Assembly (NCBI GenBank): GCA_019312685.1
Contig: JAFDCR010000346.1
Span: 1 to 9,941, forward strand
Origin: Deltaproteobacteria bacterium
GTDB taxonomy: Bacteria; Desulfobacterota; Desulfobulbia; Desulfobulbales; BM004
Direction of reading: 5' to 3'
Length of the DNA stretch: 9,941 nt
In this document: piece after piece, positions 1-6,435 of the stretch
Layout of the letters: the number at the start of each line of letters is the position of its first letter
Numbering within the stretch: the stretch's first letter is position 1
The notes under the pieces: model-generated
What the model saw: the letters and a program-made list of their open reading frames with translations, nothing else
Told to the model about the DNA's origin: nothing
The model's database searches: none
Program-made: the position numbers and the translations under genes

Positions 1-480
1 GCTGAAGATAATTCCGAGGTTATTAAATATTTTGAGGCGTTTGAAGTAGCGGAGGATGCTGGTCAGAGGCACCCTGAAGCCGCAGCCGGTCGTGTTTGTG
101 GTTTTTAAAACAACATTCTCTGGTTCATACAGACCGACGTAAACCAAAGGGATACGGCTTTTTTCATCAATAACCGCCTGGGTGGCGGATGAACCGTATG
201 TGACTATAAGGTCCACGTCAAACGCAATGAGCTTTCTGGCCGCATTACTCCAGGATAATGGATTCGGAAAAGGTCTTTGCAGGATTATTTCAATCTTCTC
301 AGAATCACCATACAGCTTGTTGATCTCGGCGACAAAAGTTTCATGCATCGTGCCATAATAAGGTATATCACCGGTCATAATTACACCTATCCGTTTTTCC
401 GCCTGTACAAGGGGTGGGACTGCCAGGAGAAAAAAAACGGCAAGCAGTAATCTCAGCAATTGTCGGCCTAGATTTCTCAA
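1..480 (-). CDS. Periplasmic substrate-binding protein, ABC_sub_bind type (partial)
   Basis: The first 160 codons are in the window; the 3' end lies beyond position 1. The start is a TTG at 480-478, one base after the stop of the barrel gene; an in-frame TGA lies six codons upstream and there is no ATG nearby. An AAGGG ribosome site sits inside the end of the preceding gene. Residues 1-27 form a signal peptide with a hydrophobic core ending at VQA, then EKRIGVIMTGDIPYYG, which resembles the first strand and ligand loop of the PF04392 substrate-binding family. Later LIVTYGSSATQAVIDEKSRI and IPLVYVGLYEPENVV match the typical hinge region of that fold. Members often lack a cognate permease and may act as periplasmic sensors. 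The ligand is unknown. One-base spacing to the barrel gene argues for co-transcription with the cytochrome conduit. The family call is from motif memory, not a search. Confidence 0.75.
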   Translation of the reverse strand, partial: MRNLGRQLLRLLLAVFFLLAVPPLVQAEKRIGVIMTGDIPYYGTMHETFVAEINKLYGDSEKIEIILQRPFPNPLSWSNAARKLIAFDVDLIVTYGSSATQAVIDEKSRIPLVYVGLYEPENVVLKTTNTTGCGFRVPLTSILRYFKRLKIFNNLGIIFS

Positions 481-481
481 T

Positions 482-2506
482 TCAAAAATCCCTTTTCAGG
501 TAAAATGTCGAACTGTATACCTCTCCGTCAAGATGGTCGGATACTTTATCGTTATAGCTCCCAAGGTAATTTCTTAATCCCAGTTCCCAATCCTTGTTAA
601 GCTTTTTGGCAATATCAAAGGAAAAGATCGTTTCGTTTACTTCCAGTTCGGAAAAGGAAGAAAGAGAGAACAGGACACCGGGCGCAACATAATTGTAACC
701 TGTTTCTCCTTCGGTAATGGTATGGGACAGCTCGGCTGTAAGCCTTAAATCATCCCGGGGCATATAATAAAGGGACAAGGCAAAGGTATTCGATTCATCG
801 GCATACGGCACTCCGTAATCAATGTAGGGCCAGTCCCCGGAATCATCGATGGTATCCGACCATTGTCCGTATGCCAGGTCATGTTCTATTTTCCAGCGCT
901 GATAGAACCAGCTCAACGTTATGGATGCCTTGGGAGATATCTCCTTTGTCATGCTGGCGAGAAGCTGATGTTGCTTCCCGTCTCTTTCACCGCGCATCAG
1001 CGCTTCCGGCACAAGGCCGGCCGGTTCGCTGTTATAGTAGAGCAGAGAGTCGCGCTCTGTTAAGGACAGGGTATAATTTAAATAGACAGTGAGTGTGGGA
1101 GTCGGTGTATATGTGGTAGACAGCCACAGCATGTTTGATATGTCCGGCGTGCTGTTGTATGAGGGCTGGTCATAATTTTTATATTCATATTTTGCCGTTA
1201 CCTTGAGGCTGTCGCTCGGTCTGGCGCTGGCTTTCAGGTTAATCCTGTGTATATTGCTCCGGTCAGGGAGAACCAGCCATTCTGCCACTTCTTCGCGTTC
1301 AAGATGGGAAAATTCATAATTGGCATACAGGGTAAGAAGATTTAACGGCTTATACCTGGTTGAAAGCGAAAACACATCTTTCGTCCACGAAATACCATGT
1401 CGGACAGAAGGGATAGTGCCATAATAGCTTTTGTCGCCAGAATAACCGACCAGAAAAACATCAGCGGGAGTGTCAATATCCACATCCCTGCGCCTGTATT
1501 TGAAGAAAAGTCCTACTTTCGGGTCCGGTATCCAGCTGAAATCAAAGGCGGATTTCCAGGTAGTGGATTCAGTCAGGCTGAAATTATTCTTCTGGGAAAG
1601 GTTGCTGAAACTGGCTGCCGCAACAATAGAGCCGGTATAGGAGGAATGCATGCTGATGGAATGCGCATATGACTCTGTTTCGGGAATGACATTATGCGGA
1701 TAGTTGCCTGGCGGTCTGGCAAGTGTGCCGGTAAATGCCGGATAAGTGTCCACCAGGATATTGTTGCTCCCCGGATCAAACTCTGTCTGATCATAGGCGT
1801 ATTCAAGCTCAATCGGTCCTAGGTGGCTATTGAATCCGAGCTTTACCGCATCCGAGTTCCACTCTATATCACGGGATTCAGAAACCTTGTCGAGTGAACC
1901 GAATTGTCCCAGCAAATACCTTTGCTGGATCCCACCGTCCCTTTCAACATGGCGGTGGTTGATAAAGGTATGAAAAGGATAGTCTGAAGCCTTGAATCTG
2001 AGCAACAACTGGTTGCTGTAAAAATGCTTATTGTAAGCTACCCCTGGACTTAGTTCTCTGATGTCAAGTTCTGCTTCACTGTCATTTTGATAATCGTAAC
2101 GATTCAGACTATGGTGAACTCCTACCAGTATATCCCTGAACAGAACCAGATCCTTATAGGCAAAGCCTCCGTCAAAATAATAGTCATACTTGCTGACGAA
2201 TTCACCGTTTGCATGATACCTGTAGGGCAGGGGAACCGACAGAAGGTTCAAGCCAAAGGTCAGAGAAGAGCTTGGGTAAATATATTCAGCTGCCTTCAAG
2301 TAATCTTCGGTGGAAATCCATCGGTATCCTACAAAAAAATCACCCTCGGTTATATTAAAAGCGGCCTGTTCTTCCTGCGTTGGAGGATTTTGCCCCCCCC
2401 CTGTAATTTGTGGTTCTTCTTCTGCCAGGCCTGGGTTAGCCCAACTGCTCAGAACCAGACTGATAACAACTGCAGCCAATAACCACGTCTTTATTCTGTT
2501 TCTCAT
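482..2506 (-). CDS. MtrB/PioB-like outer-membrane beta-barrel (porin of a porin-cytochrome conduit)
   Basis: This 674-residue protein has a signal peptide (residues 1-28, cleavage at GLA/EEE), then long alternating polar/aromatic stretches typical of transmembrane beta strands, and ends in Phe (YLKRDF), the usual outer-membrane insertion signal. Length and its place directly after a decaheme cytochrome fit MtrB/PioB-type barrels, which sheathe a multihaem cytochrome and let electrons cross the outer membrane. Unlike Shewanella MtrB it has no N-terminal CXXC pair; I see no cysteine in the whole protein. The ATG at 2506-2504 has a strong GGGAGG ribosome site eight bases upstream and overlaps the cytochrome stop (ATGA), so the two are translationally coupled. 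A run of nine G on the coding strand (2393-2401) encodes Gly37-39 just after the signal peptide. The barrel role is secure; the specific MtrB/PioB assignment is inferred partly from context. Confidence 0.75.
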   Translation of the reverse strand: MRNRIKTWLLAAVVISLVLSSWANPGLAEEEPQITGGGQNPPTQEEQAAFNITEGDFFVGYRWISTEDYLKAAEYIYPSSSLTFGLNLLSVPLPYRYHANGEFVSKYDYYFDGGFAYKDLVLFRDILVGVHHSLNRYDYQNDSEAELDIRELSPGVAYNKHFYSNQLLLRFKASDYPFHTFINHRHVERDGGIQQRYLLGQFGSLDKVSESRDIEWNSDAVKLGFNSHLGPIELEYAYDQTEFDPGSNNILVDTYPAFTGTLARPPGNYPHNVIPETESYAHSISMHSSYTGSIVAAASFSNLSQKNNFSLTESTTWKSAFDFSWIPDPKVGLFFKYRRRDVDIDTPADVFLVGYSGDKSYYGTIPSVRHGISWTKDVFSLSTRYKPLNLLTLYANYEFSHLEREEVAEWLVLPDRSNIHRINLKASARPSDSLKVTAKYEYKNYDQPSYNSTPDISNMLWLSTTYTPTPTLTVYLNYTLSLTERDSLLYYNSEPAGLVPEALMRGERDGKQHQLLASMTKEISPKASITLSWFYQRWKIEHDLAYGQWSDTIDDSGDWPYIDYGVPYADESNTFALSLYYMPRDDLRLTAELSHTITEGETGYNYVAPGVLFSLSSFSELEVNETIFSFDIAKKLNKDWELGLRNYLGSYNDKVSDHLDGEVYSSTFYLKRDF

Positions 2507-3534
2507 TGCATGAACCTCCCCTGCCCCGGGGCTGAAGGTACATCAGAGCCATGGATTGTCGAATGACAGTCCGTGCATCTCGTATACAAGGCACTAGCGC
2601 GTAAAGGTGAGATACTTGGGTTGAGAGCGTTTCTTTCCGTATCAAGTCTGTGTCCTTCATGACATTGGAGGCACAAAAAAGGTTCTCGCGCCTTGAGAAG
2701 CCTGTTGTTAACCGAACCATGGGACGAATGGCAGTTGAGACAGTTTTCAGCCACATCAGCATGTTCATAAAGAAACGGCCCCCTCTTTTCAGCATGGCAC
2801 TGGACACATGTTTCTTTAACATTATCCTGCATGAGATCCTGGTCGGCAAATCCTCCATGGGCATTGTGGCAGTCAACACAGAAGACCCTGCCTTCCTTGA
2901 GAGGATGATGGCTCGGCATGGAAAACTGGGCCTGGGCAGTCTGATGGCAGCTGAAACAAAGCCTGCCTGAGGCCAGAGGGGTGACCTTCAGATCGGGACT
3001 GGCGTGAATATCATGGCATGCGAAACAGGATACTTCATTGAGGGCATGTTCCCCGGCATTCCAGTTATGAAGGTTGAAAGTGGCATTGGCGGTATGGCAT
3101 TTAAGACAGATAAGAGACTGGGCTGTGGCAGGCAGGTTTTTCAGGTCGATCAGGGTTTTAAAATTGCATGATACTTTGATGCCCTGCCGGGCCTTTTCCT
3201 CTACCAGTTCCTTGGTCAGGTCCCTGATTGCCAGGCTGCCCGGACCATGACACGATTCACAATCCACCAGGGGCATCCCCGATTCCTTTTTCAACTGAAC
3301 CCCCATGGTGCTCGCGTCAAAAAAATGTTTTATCCGATCATGCTCATGACAGGCGGAAAGGCAGTTTTCAGTGCCGACATAATCAGCATATAGGTCGCCG
3401 ACTATCATTTTTTCATATTCGCGTATCGGCAGAATCGATCTAGATTCTTTCAAACCTCCGCAGCCGCTGATAAAAACAAGTATTACCGGGATGAACAGTA
3501 ATAACTTGAAAAAACAGTGTTTTCTATCGGTCAT
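2503..3534 (-). CDS. Decaheme c-type cytochrome lipoprotein (DmsE/MtrA-like)
   Basis: The chosen start is the ATG at 3534-3532, because the AGGGAG ribosome site is six bases before it; an ATG two codons earlier (3540) abuts that site. The 343-residue product begins with a lipoprotein signal (lipobox ISGC, acylated Cys25). Nine CXXCH sites begin near residues 92, 143, 170, 193, 219, 243, 265, 288 and 320, and one CX3CH (CLSACH) begins near residue 58, giving ten likely c haems. Many extra histidines can serve as distal ligands. Ten haems in about 340 residues match the DmsE/MtrA group, periplasmic cytochromes that slot into an MtrB-like barrel and pass electrons through the outer membrane. The lipid anchor suggests it is tethered to a membrane leaflet. 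It is the first gene of an operon with the barrel and a substrate-binding protein. The terminal electron acceptor cannot be read from the sequence, and no extracellular cytochrome partner is in the window. Confidence 0.9.
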   Translation of the reverse strand: MTDRKHCFFKLLLFIPVILVFISGCGGLKESRSILPIREYEKMIVGDLYADYVGTENCLSACHEHDRIKHFFDASTMGVQLKKESGMPLVDCESCHGPGSLAIRDLTKELVEEKARQGIKVSCNFKTLIDLKNLPATAQSLICLKCHTANATFNLHNWNAGEHALNEVSCFACHDIHASPDLKVTPLASGRLCFSCHQTAQAQFSMPSHHPLKEGRVFCVDCHNAHGGFADQDLMQDNVKETCVQCHAEKRGPFLYEHADVAENCLNCHSSHGSVNNRLLKAREPFLCLQCHEGHRLDTERNALNPSISPLRASALYTRCTDCHSTIHGSDVPSAPGQGRFMQ

Positions 3535-3666
3535 ATCCATCTCCCTGAACCTTCACTTTTTATTAAAGGTGGTGATAAAGGAATAATTGGTGATAAGAAA
3601 ACGCTTCTTCAGCCCTCACTAAAAAAACAGACATATCAACCATCCCAAATTCAAACGCCTGATTTA

Positions 3667-3696
3667 CTTATAATTAATCTCCCGTCGGGCTGTCAA
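3667..3696 (-). promoter_or_regulatory. Sigma70-type promoter for the cytochrome operon
   Basis: On the minus strand a perfect TTGACA (3696-3691) is followed after 18 bases by TATAAG (3672-3667). It points at the decaheme cytochrome and would give a leader of roughly 125 bases. The leader contains two direct copies of GGTGATAA on the plus strand (3571-3578 and 3589-3596, 18 bp apart), which might be an operator, but nothing else supports that. Prediction from consensus match only. Confidence 0.55.
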
Positions 3697-3917
3697 CGAA
3701 AATTCCTGACAACCTGCTGCACACCGGTATAATAACCCCCAAATGTTGTCAGAATATAATAAGTCTAAAATCCTTTGTTTAGCAAAGTGTTATCCAGGTT
3801 CGGCATATGTGGTAAAATAATGGAATAATAAAATGCCCGTTTTCAAGTACAGGTCTTATTTTATCTTCCCAGAATTCAGAAATTAATCGGGCAATTTCAT
3901 CTTGTTTAATATTAGAA
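3697..3917. other. AT-rich intergenic stretch with no convincing gene
   Basis: This stretch upstream of the cytochrome promoter holds no open frame with a start and ribosome site that I would call. It contains a small hairpin, CTTTG/CAAAG around 3773-3787, without a T run. On the minus strand a start-less open frame ends in TAA near 3780 and may be a gene remnant interrupted by the element at 3918-4010 (see findings). Confidence 0.5.
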
Positions 3918-4010
3918 TGTGTCTCTTAACCCTTTACAGAGGTAAAGGTAATACCTGTAGCAGAAGGTGAAGGAGTATTTTTCTTAACCTGCAAATTGTA
4001 TAGAAGCACA
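3918..4010 (-). mobile_element. 93-bp MITE-like element with 8-bp target duplication
   Basis: The element starts with TGTG and ends with CACA. Its two ends, read inward, match at 15 of the first 22 positions, an imperfect terminal inverted repeat. It is flanked by TATTAGAA (3910-3917) and TATTAGTA (4011-4018), an 8-bp direct repeat with one mismatch that looks like an aged target-site duplication. Read on the minus strand, its first 24 bases match the start of the element at 9702-9941 at 23 of 24 positions, and a 20-base internal block (3955-3974) is identical to 9887-9906. It has no coding capacity, so it would be a non-autonomous element needing a transposase elsewhere. The transposase family cannot be assigned from these ends. 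Confidence 0.7.
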
Positions 4011-4096
4011 TATTAGTATAAAAAGACTTATGGTTGGTTCTGATTGCCTCTGCAGCCAATTTGGCGGTGGTTGAATCCGGTATAATTATTTATGTG

Positions 4097-5050
4097 ATGA
4101 ACGCAAAACAATTCACTCCCGACAATATCCAGCAAGACATAGACAAGGACGAAATTCCTCTGCGCAGCAGGACATTTGCTCCTGATATAGTAAATGAGAT
4201 ATTTCGTTACGGCGCGGTTGTCGGATCTGTCATTGAACAGTATGAGCGGATCTCCAGGGGTGCGGACGCATTACGGCAACGTATCCGGGAAGCTGAAGAA
4301 AAAAATGAATCATTTCATAGCGGCACTGTTATCCTGGCCGATGAAATGGAGCATAGCAAAGGACGCTTCAAAAGATACTGGCATGCCCCGAAAGGCGGAC
4401 TCTGGATGACACTCGGGCTGGCCAACACCCTTTTGCCGCAAAGCAGCCTCCTGCTCCCTATGGCTGCCGGTGTCTCCTGCTGTGAGGTCCTGCGGTCCTA
4501 CGGCATCGAGGCCCATATTAAATGGGTCAATGATACACTGGTACAGAACAGGAAAGTTTCCGGAATCCTTACTGAATCATTCACCGGCCCCCGTTATGGT
4601 GAGGAATATATTCTCATCGGCATCGGCATAAATGTAAATAATAACCGTTTCCCGGCAGAACTTTCAGAAACGGCAACATCCATGAAGTCCTGCCTTAACA
4701 TGGAAGTCAACCTGCAGGAGCTAACCGTCAGACTTTTGGCAAAACTTCAATGGAATATCGGCCTGCTGTTCTACGAGGAGGCCAGACATCTTGAAGAGCA
4801 TGGAGGCATGGCGGTAAACAGTACGACTGCTGCTGAAAATCTGCCTGGTACTGAACACCTGCTTTTGAAAAGCTATAAAAAACTGACTGATATCTTTAAT
4901 AGGCGGGTAGTATTCGGTTTTGATGTGCAGAATAATCCTCAGTTTGAGGCAAAAGTTATCGGCCTTGACAGTTCAGGCGGTTTAATCCTGGAAATGGCTG
5001 ACTCTTCAAGAACAGTCCAGCATAGCGGGGAAATTATCTATCTGGATTAG
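4097..5050 (+). CDS. birA: Biotin--[acetyl-CoA-carboxylase] ligase (BirA-type)
   Basis: The 317-residue product attaches biotin to the carboxyl-carrier lysine of biotin enzymes through biotinyl-AMP. The catalytic domain spans about residues 75-225: GTVILADE, then HSKGRFKRYWHAPKGGLW in place of the usual GRGRRGR-containing adenylate loop, KWVND (142-146), and RKVSGIL with Lys153 in the place of the E. coli catalytic lysine, followed by ILIGIGINVN. The small C-terminal domain (about 262-317) has the AKVIGLDSSGGL and GEI elements of BPL_C. Residues 1-70 are not an obvious winged helix, so a repressor role is not supported. The ATG at 4097 (or the adjacent GTG at 4094) is preferred over an in-frame TTG at 4034, which would add a non-homologous hydrophobic stretch. 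The ribosome site is weak; TATAAT at 4081-4086 could be a -10 box but lacks a well-spaced -35. The gene ends in TAG and overlaps the recO end by 17 bp, tail to tail. Confidence 0.88.
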   Translation: MNAKQFTPDNIQQDIDKDEIPLRSRTFAPDIVNEIFRYGAVVGSVIEQYERISRGADALRQRIREAEEKNESFHSGTVILADEMEHSKGRFKRYWHAPKGGLWMTLGLANTLLPQSSLLLPMAAGVSCCEVLRSYGIEAHIKWVNDTLVQNRKVSGILTESFTGPRYGEEYILIGIGINVNNNRFPAELSETATSMKSCLNMEVNLQELTVRLLAKLQWNIGLLFYEEARHLEEHGGMAVNSTTAAENLPGTEHLLLKSYKKLTDIFNRRVVFGFDVQNNPQFEAKVIGLDSSGGLILEMADSSRTVQHSGEIIYLD

Positions 5051-5822
5051 AGTTCTCCCTCTTAGAACAACTTTTTTCCAGAAAACCCCAGGCCTTTATT
5101 TCTCTCTGCAGCAGATACTGACCATACACCTTGAATAAATGGAGAGCCTCCCGGGTTGAAGAATCTGAAAAACGCAACCGCATGAGTTTATCAATTGGCA
5201 GGCCCTGGGCATGCTGAAGCAGCTTGATTGTGTTCATTGCCAACTTAACCGTTTCCCGTGATACTGGAGTTGAACTGCATTTCCTGCACAGCAGACCGTG
5301 CCGCGCCGGATGAAACACGTAGGGCTTGCCGTCTTTCTCTGCAATACCGCACCTGATGCAGCCGGAAAGGTGCAGCTTATATCCCAGAAGGGTATAAAGC
5401 TTTATCTGGAAGAAAATCTGTACTGTTTGCGGAGAGTTGCCATTGTCGATGCTTTGCAGGGTCCAGAGCAGCAGGTCGAAGATATTGCTGTCTGCATCGT
5501 AATCCCTTAACCAATAATAAATCAGTTCACAGGCCATTGCAGCACCGACATAACGGTCATAGTGTTCGCGCAGGCTCATAAAAGGATTCAAGAGTTCAGC
5601 CTCAACGATCCTGACAAGACCTGAGCGATTCTTGTCGTCATAACTTATGTCGAGAAGAGAAAAAAGCTCAAGCTTATTACTGAAACGTTTCTAGCTTCTT
5701 TTGGCGCCTCTGGCAATTCCTGCTATCTTTCCCGCCTGCTTGCTGTAAAATGTTACGATTAAATCTGATTCACCAAGATCATCAACCTTGAGCACCACAG
5801 CTTCCGATTTTTTAAATGTCAT
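5034..5822 (-). pseudogene. recO: DNA repair protein RecO interrupted by in-frame TAG at codon 44
   Basis: Read from the ATG at 5822-5820, the frame gives 262 codons with the layout of RecO, which loads RecA with RecR during recombinational repair. Residues 1-77 fit the N-terminal OB fold (SEAVVLKVDDLGESDLIV, then IARGAKRS-stop-KRFSNKLELF). The helical C-terminal domain includes a zinc-finger-like CIRC/CRKC set at Cys155, 158, 179 and 182. Codon 44 (5693-5691) is TAG where the family has a basic residue (RS-K/R-K/R-RF); AAG to TAG is one base change. No frameshift is seen and conserved sequence runs on both sides. An internal TTG at 5591 could restart translation but would drop the OB fold. 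The gene lies downstream of surA and the RodZ-like gene. It may be a recent nonsense allele, a sequence error or a read-through codon; RecO identity itself is confident. Confidence 0.85.
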
Positions 5823-5831
5823 AGCTGTATT

Positions 5832-5843
5832 CTCTGATCAGAG
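5832..5843. promoter_or_regulatory. 12-bp perfect palindrome just upstream of recO
   Basis: CTCTGATCAGAG is a perfect inverted repeat nine bases before the recO ATG. It could be an operator half-site pair or a small hairpin near the ribosome site. There is no independent evidence of function, and short palindromes occur by chance. Confidence 0.2.
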
Positions 5844-5874
5844 TTGTCCAGAAGGGAAATGAAAGGATACCATT

Positions 5875-5893
5875 GAATAAAAAAATTTTATTC
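5875..5893. other. AT-only hairpin between the RodZ-like gene and recO
   Basis: GAATAAAA and TTTTATTC form an 8-bp stem around a three-base loop in the 111-bp gap between the RodZ-like stop and the recO start. On the minus strand it follows the RodZ-like gene, so it may weaken read-through into recO, but the stem has one G-C pair and would be a poor terminator. Confidence 0.25.
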
Positions 5894-5933
5894 TAAAAAG
5901 ACATACTGCATAAAAGTTGCGGAAAAAATTATG

Positions 5934-6410
5934 CTAATAAGGTGCGAGGTAATTAACATATATCCAGTAAAGGATTACCCCGCCGAGAATAACTATAATC
6001 GGAACATACAGCCAGCCGGCAATTTCTGAAAAAATACTTTCATCCTGATCCTTCAGAGTGATTCCCGTGCCTAAATTGTATCTGCTCTTTGCTTTTTTCT
6101 GCAAGTTTGACTGTGGTTGATATGCGGACAGAATTTCTTCAGGGTTCAGCCCCAGGTACTGGGCATACTTTTTATAGAATGCCTTAACATACACTTCTGC
6201 TGGGAACTTCTCCCGGTCACCAATTTCAAGGGCCTTGAGCACTCCTGCAGAAATACCTGTTGCTTCAGACACTTCTTCGAGCCCGATATTGAGACTCATG
6301 CGCTTTTCCTGTAAAAATGCACCTATTGTATCAGCAGAAACTGAACCTGCATTTTCACCTACTGGATCAGCCCGGCTGTTTTCAGTTTGAAAAAGCTCTC
6401 CTGAACTGAT
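5934..6410 (-). CDS. Short RodZ-like HTH protein with one C-terminal membrane helix (start codon reads ATC)
   Basis: The frame encodes an HTH_25/RodZ-type cytoplasmic domain (TIGAFLQEKRMSLNIGLEEV, then SEATGISAGVLKALEIGDRE and VYVKAFYKKYAQYLGLNPEEI) followed by one membrane helix near the C terminus (WLYVPIIVILGGVILYWIYV). It lacks the periplasmic DUF4115 domain of full RodZ, so a cell-shape role is only a guess. The first ATG in frame (6299) would remove the first HTH helix (IGAFLQEKR). The frame stays open upstream to a TAA at 6431-6429, yet no ATG, GTG or TTG occurs in between. ATC at 6410-6408, after a G-rich AGGGGGAAG, would give 158 residues starting (M)SSGELFQTE and sits 25 bases after the surA stop. 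A conventional call would be 5934-6299, 121 residues. The gene ends in TAG. Confidence 0.75.
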   Translation of the reverse strand: MSSGELFQTENSRADPVGENAGSVSADTIGAFLQEKRMSLNIGLEEVSEATGISAGVLKALEIGDREKFPAEVYVKAFYKKYAQYLGLNPEEILSAYQPQSNLQKKAKSRYNLGTGITLKDQDESIFSEIAGWLYVPIIVILGGVILYWIYVNYLAPY

Positions 6411-6435
6411 ATTAACTTCCCCCTGGTCTTAATCC

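Noticed and set aside
2087..2482. Plus-strand open frame of 131 codons inside the barrel gene
   Set aside because: It is antisense to a clear signal-peptide-bearing barrel protein and its translation looks like an out-of-frame shadow.
2436..2879. Minus-strand 147-codon open frame overlapping the cytochrome
   Set aside because: It lies in another frame of the cytochrome gene, whose ten haem motifs fix the true frame.
3541..3666. A c-di-GMP (GEMM) riboswitch in the cytochrome leader, as seen before some multihaem cytochrome genes
   Set aside because: The leader lacks the conserved CGCAAAGCC-type core and shows no matching paired arms.
3517..3732. Plus-strand open frame of 71 codons over the cytochrome leader
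   Set aside because: It starts inside the cytochrome gene in antisense, has no ribosome site and no recognisable sequence.
3744..3893. Two short plus-strand frames in the gap, one starting MLSEYNKSK
   Set aside because: They are separated by an in-frame stop, lack ribosome sites and match no family known to me.
4034..4096. In-frame TTG at 4034 as the birA start
   Set aside because: It adds 21 hydrophobic residues with no resemblance to biotin ligases and has no better ribosome site than the ATG at 4097.
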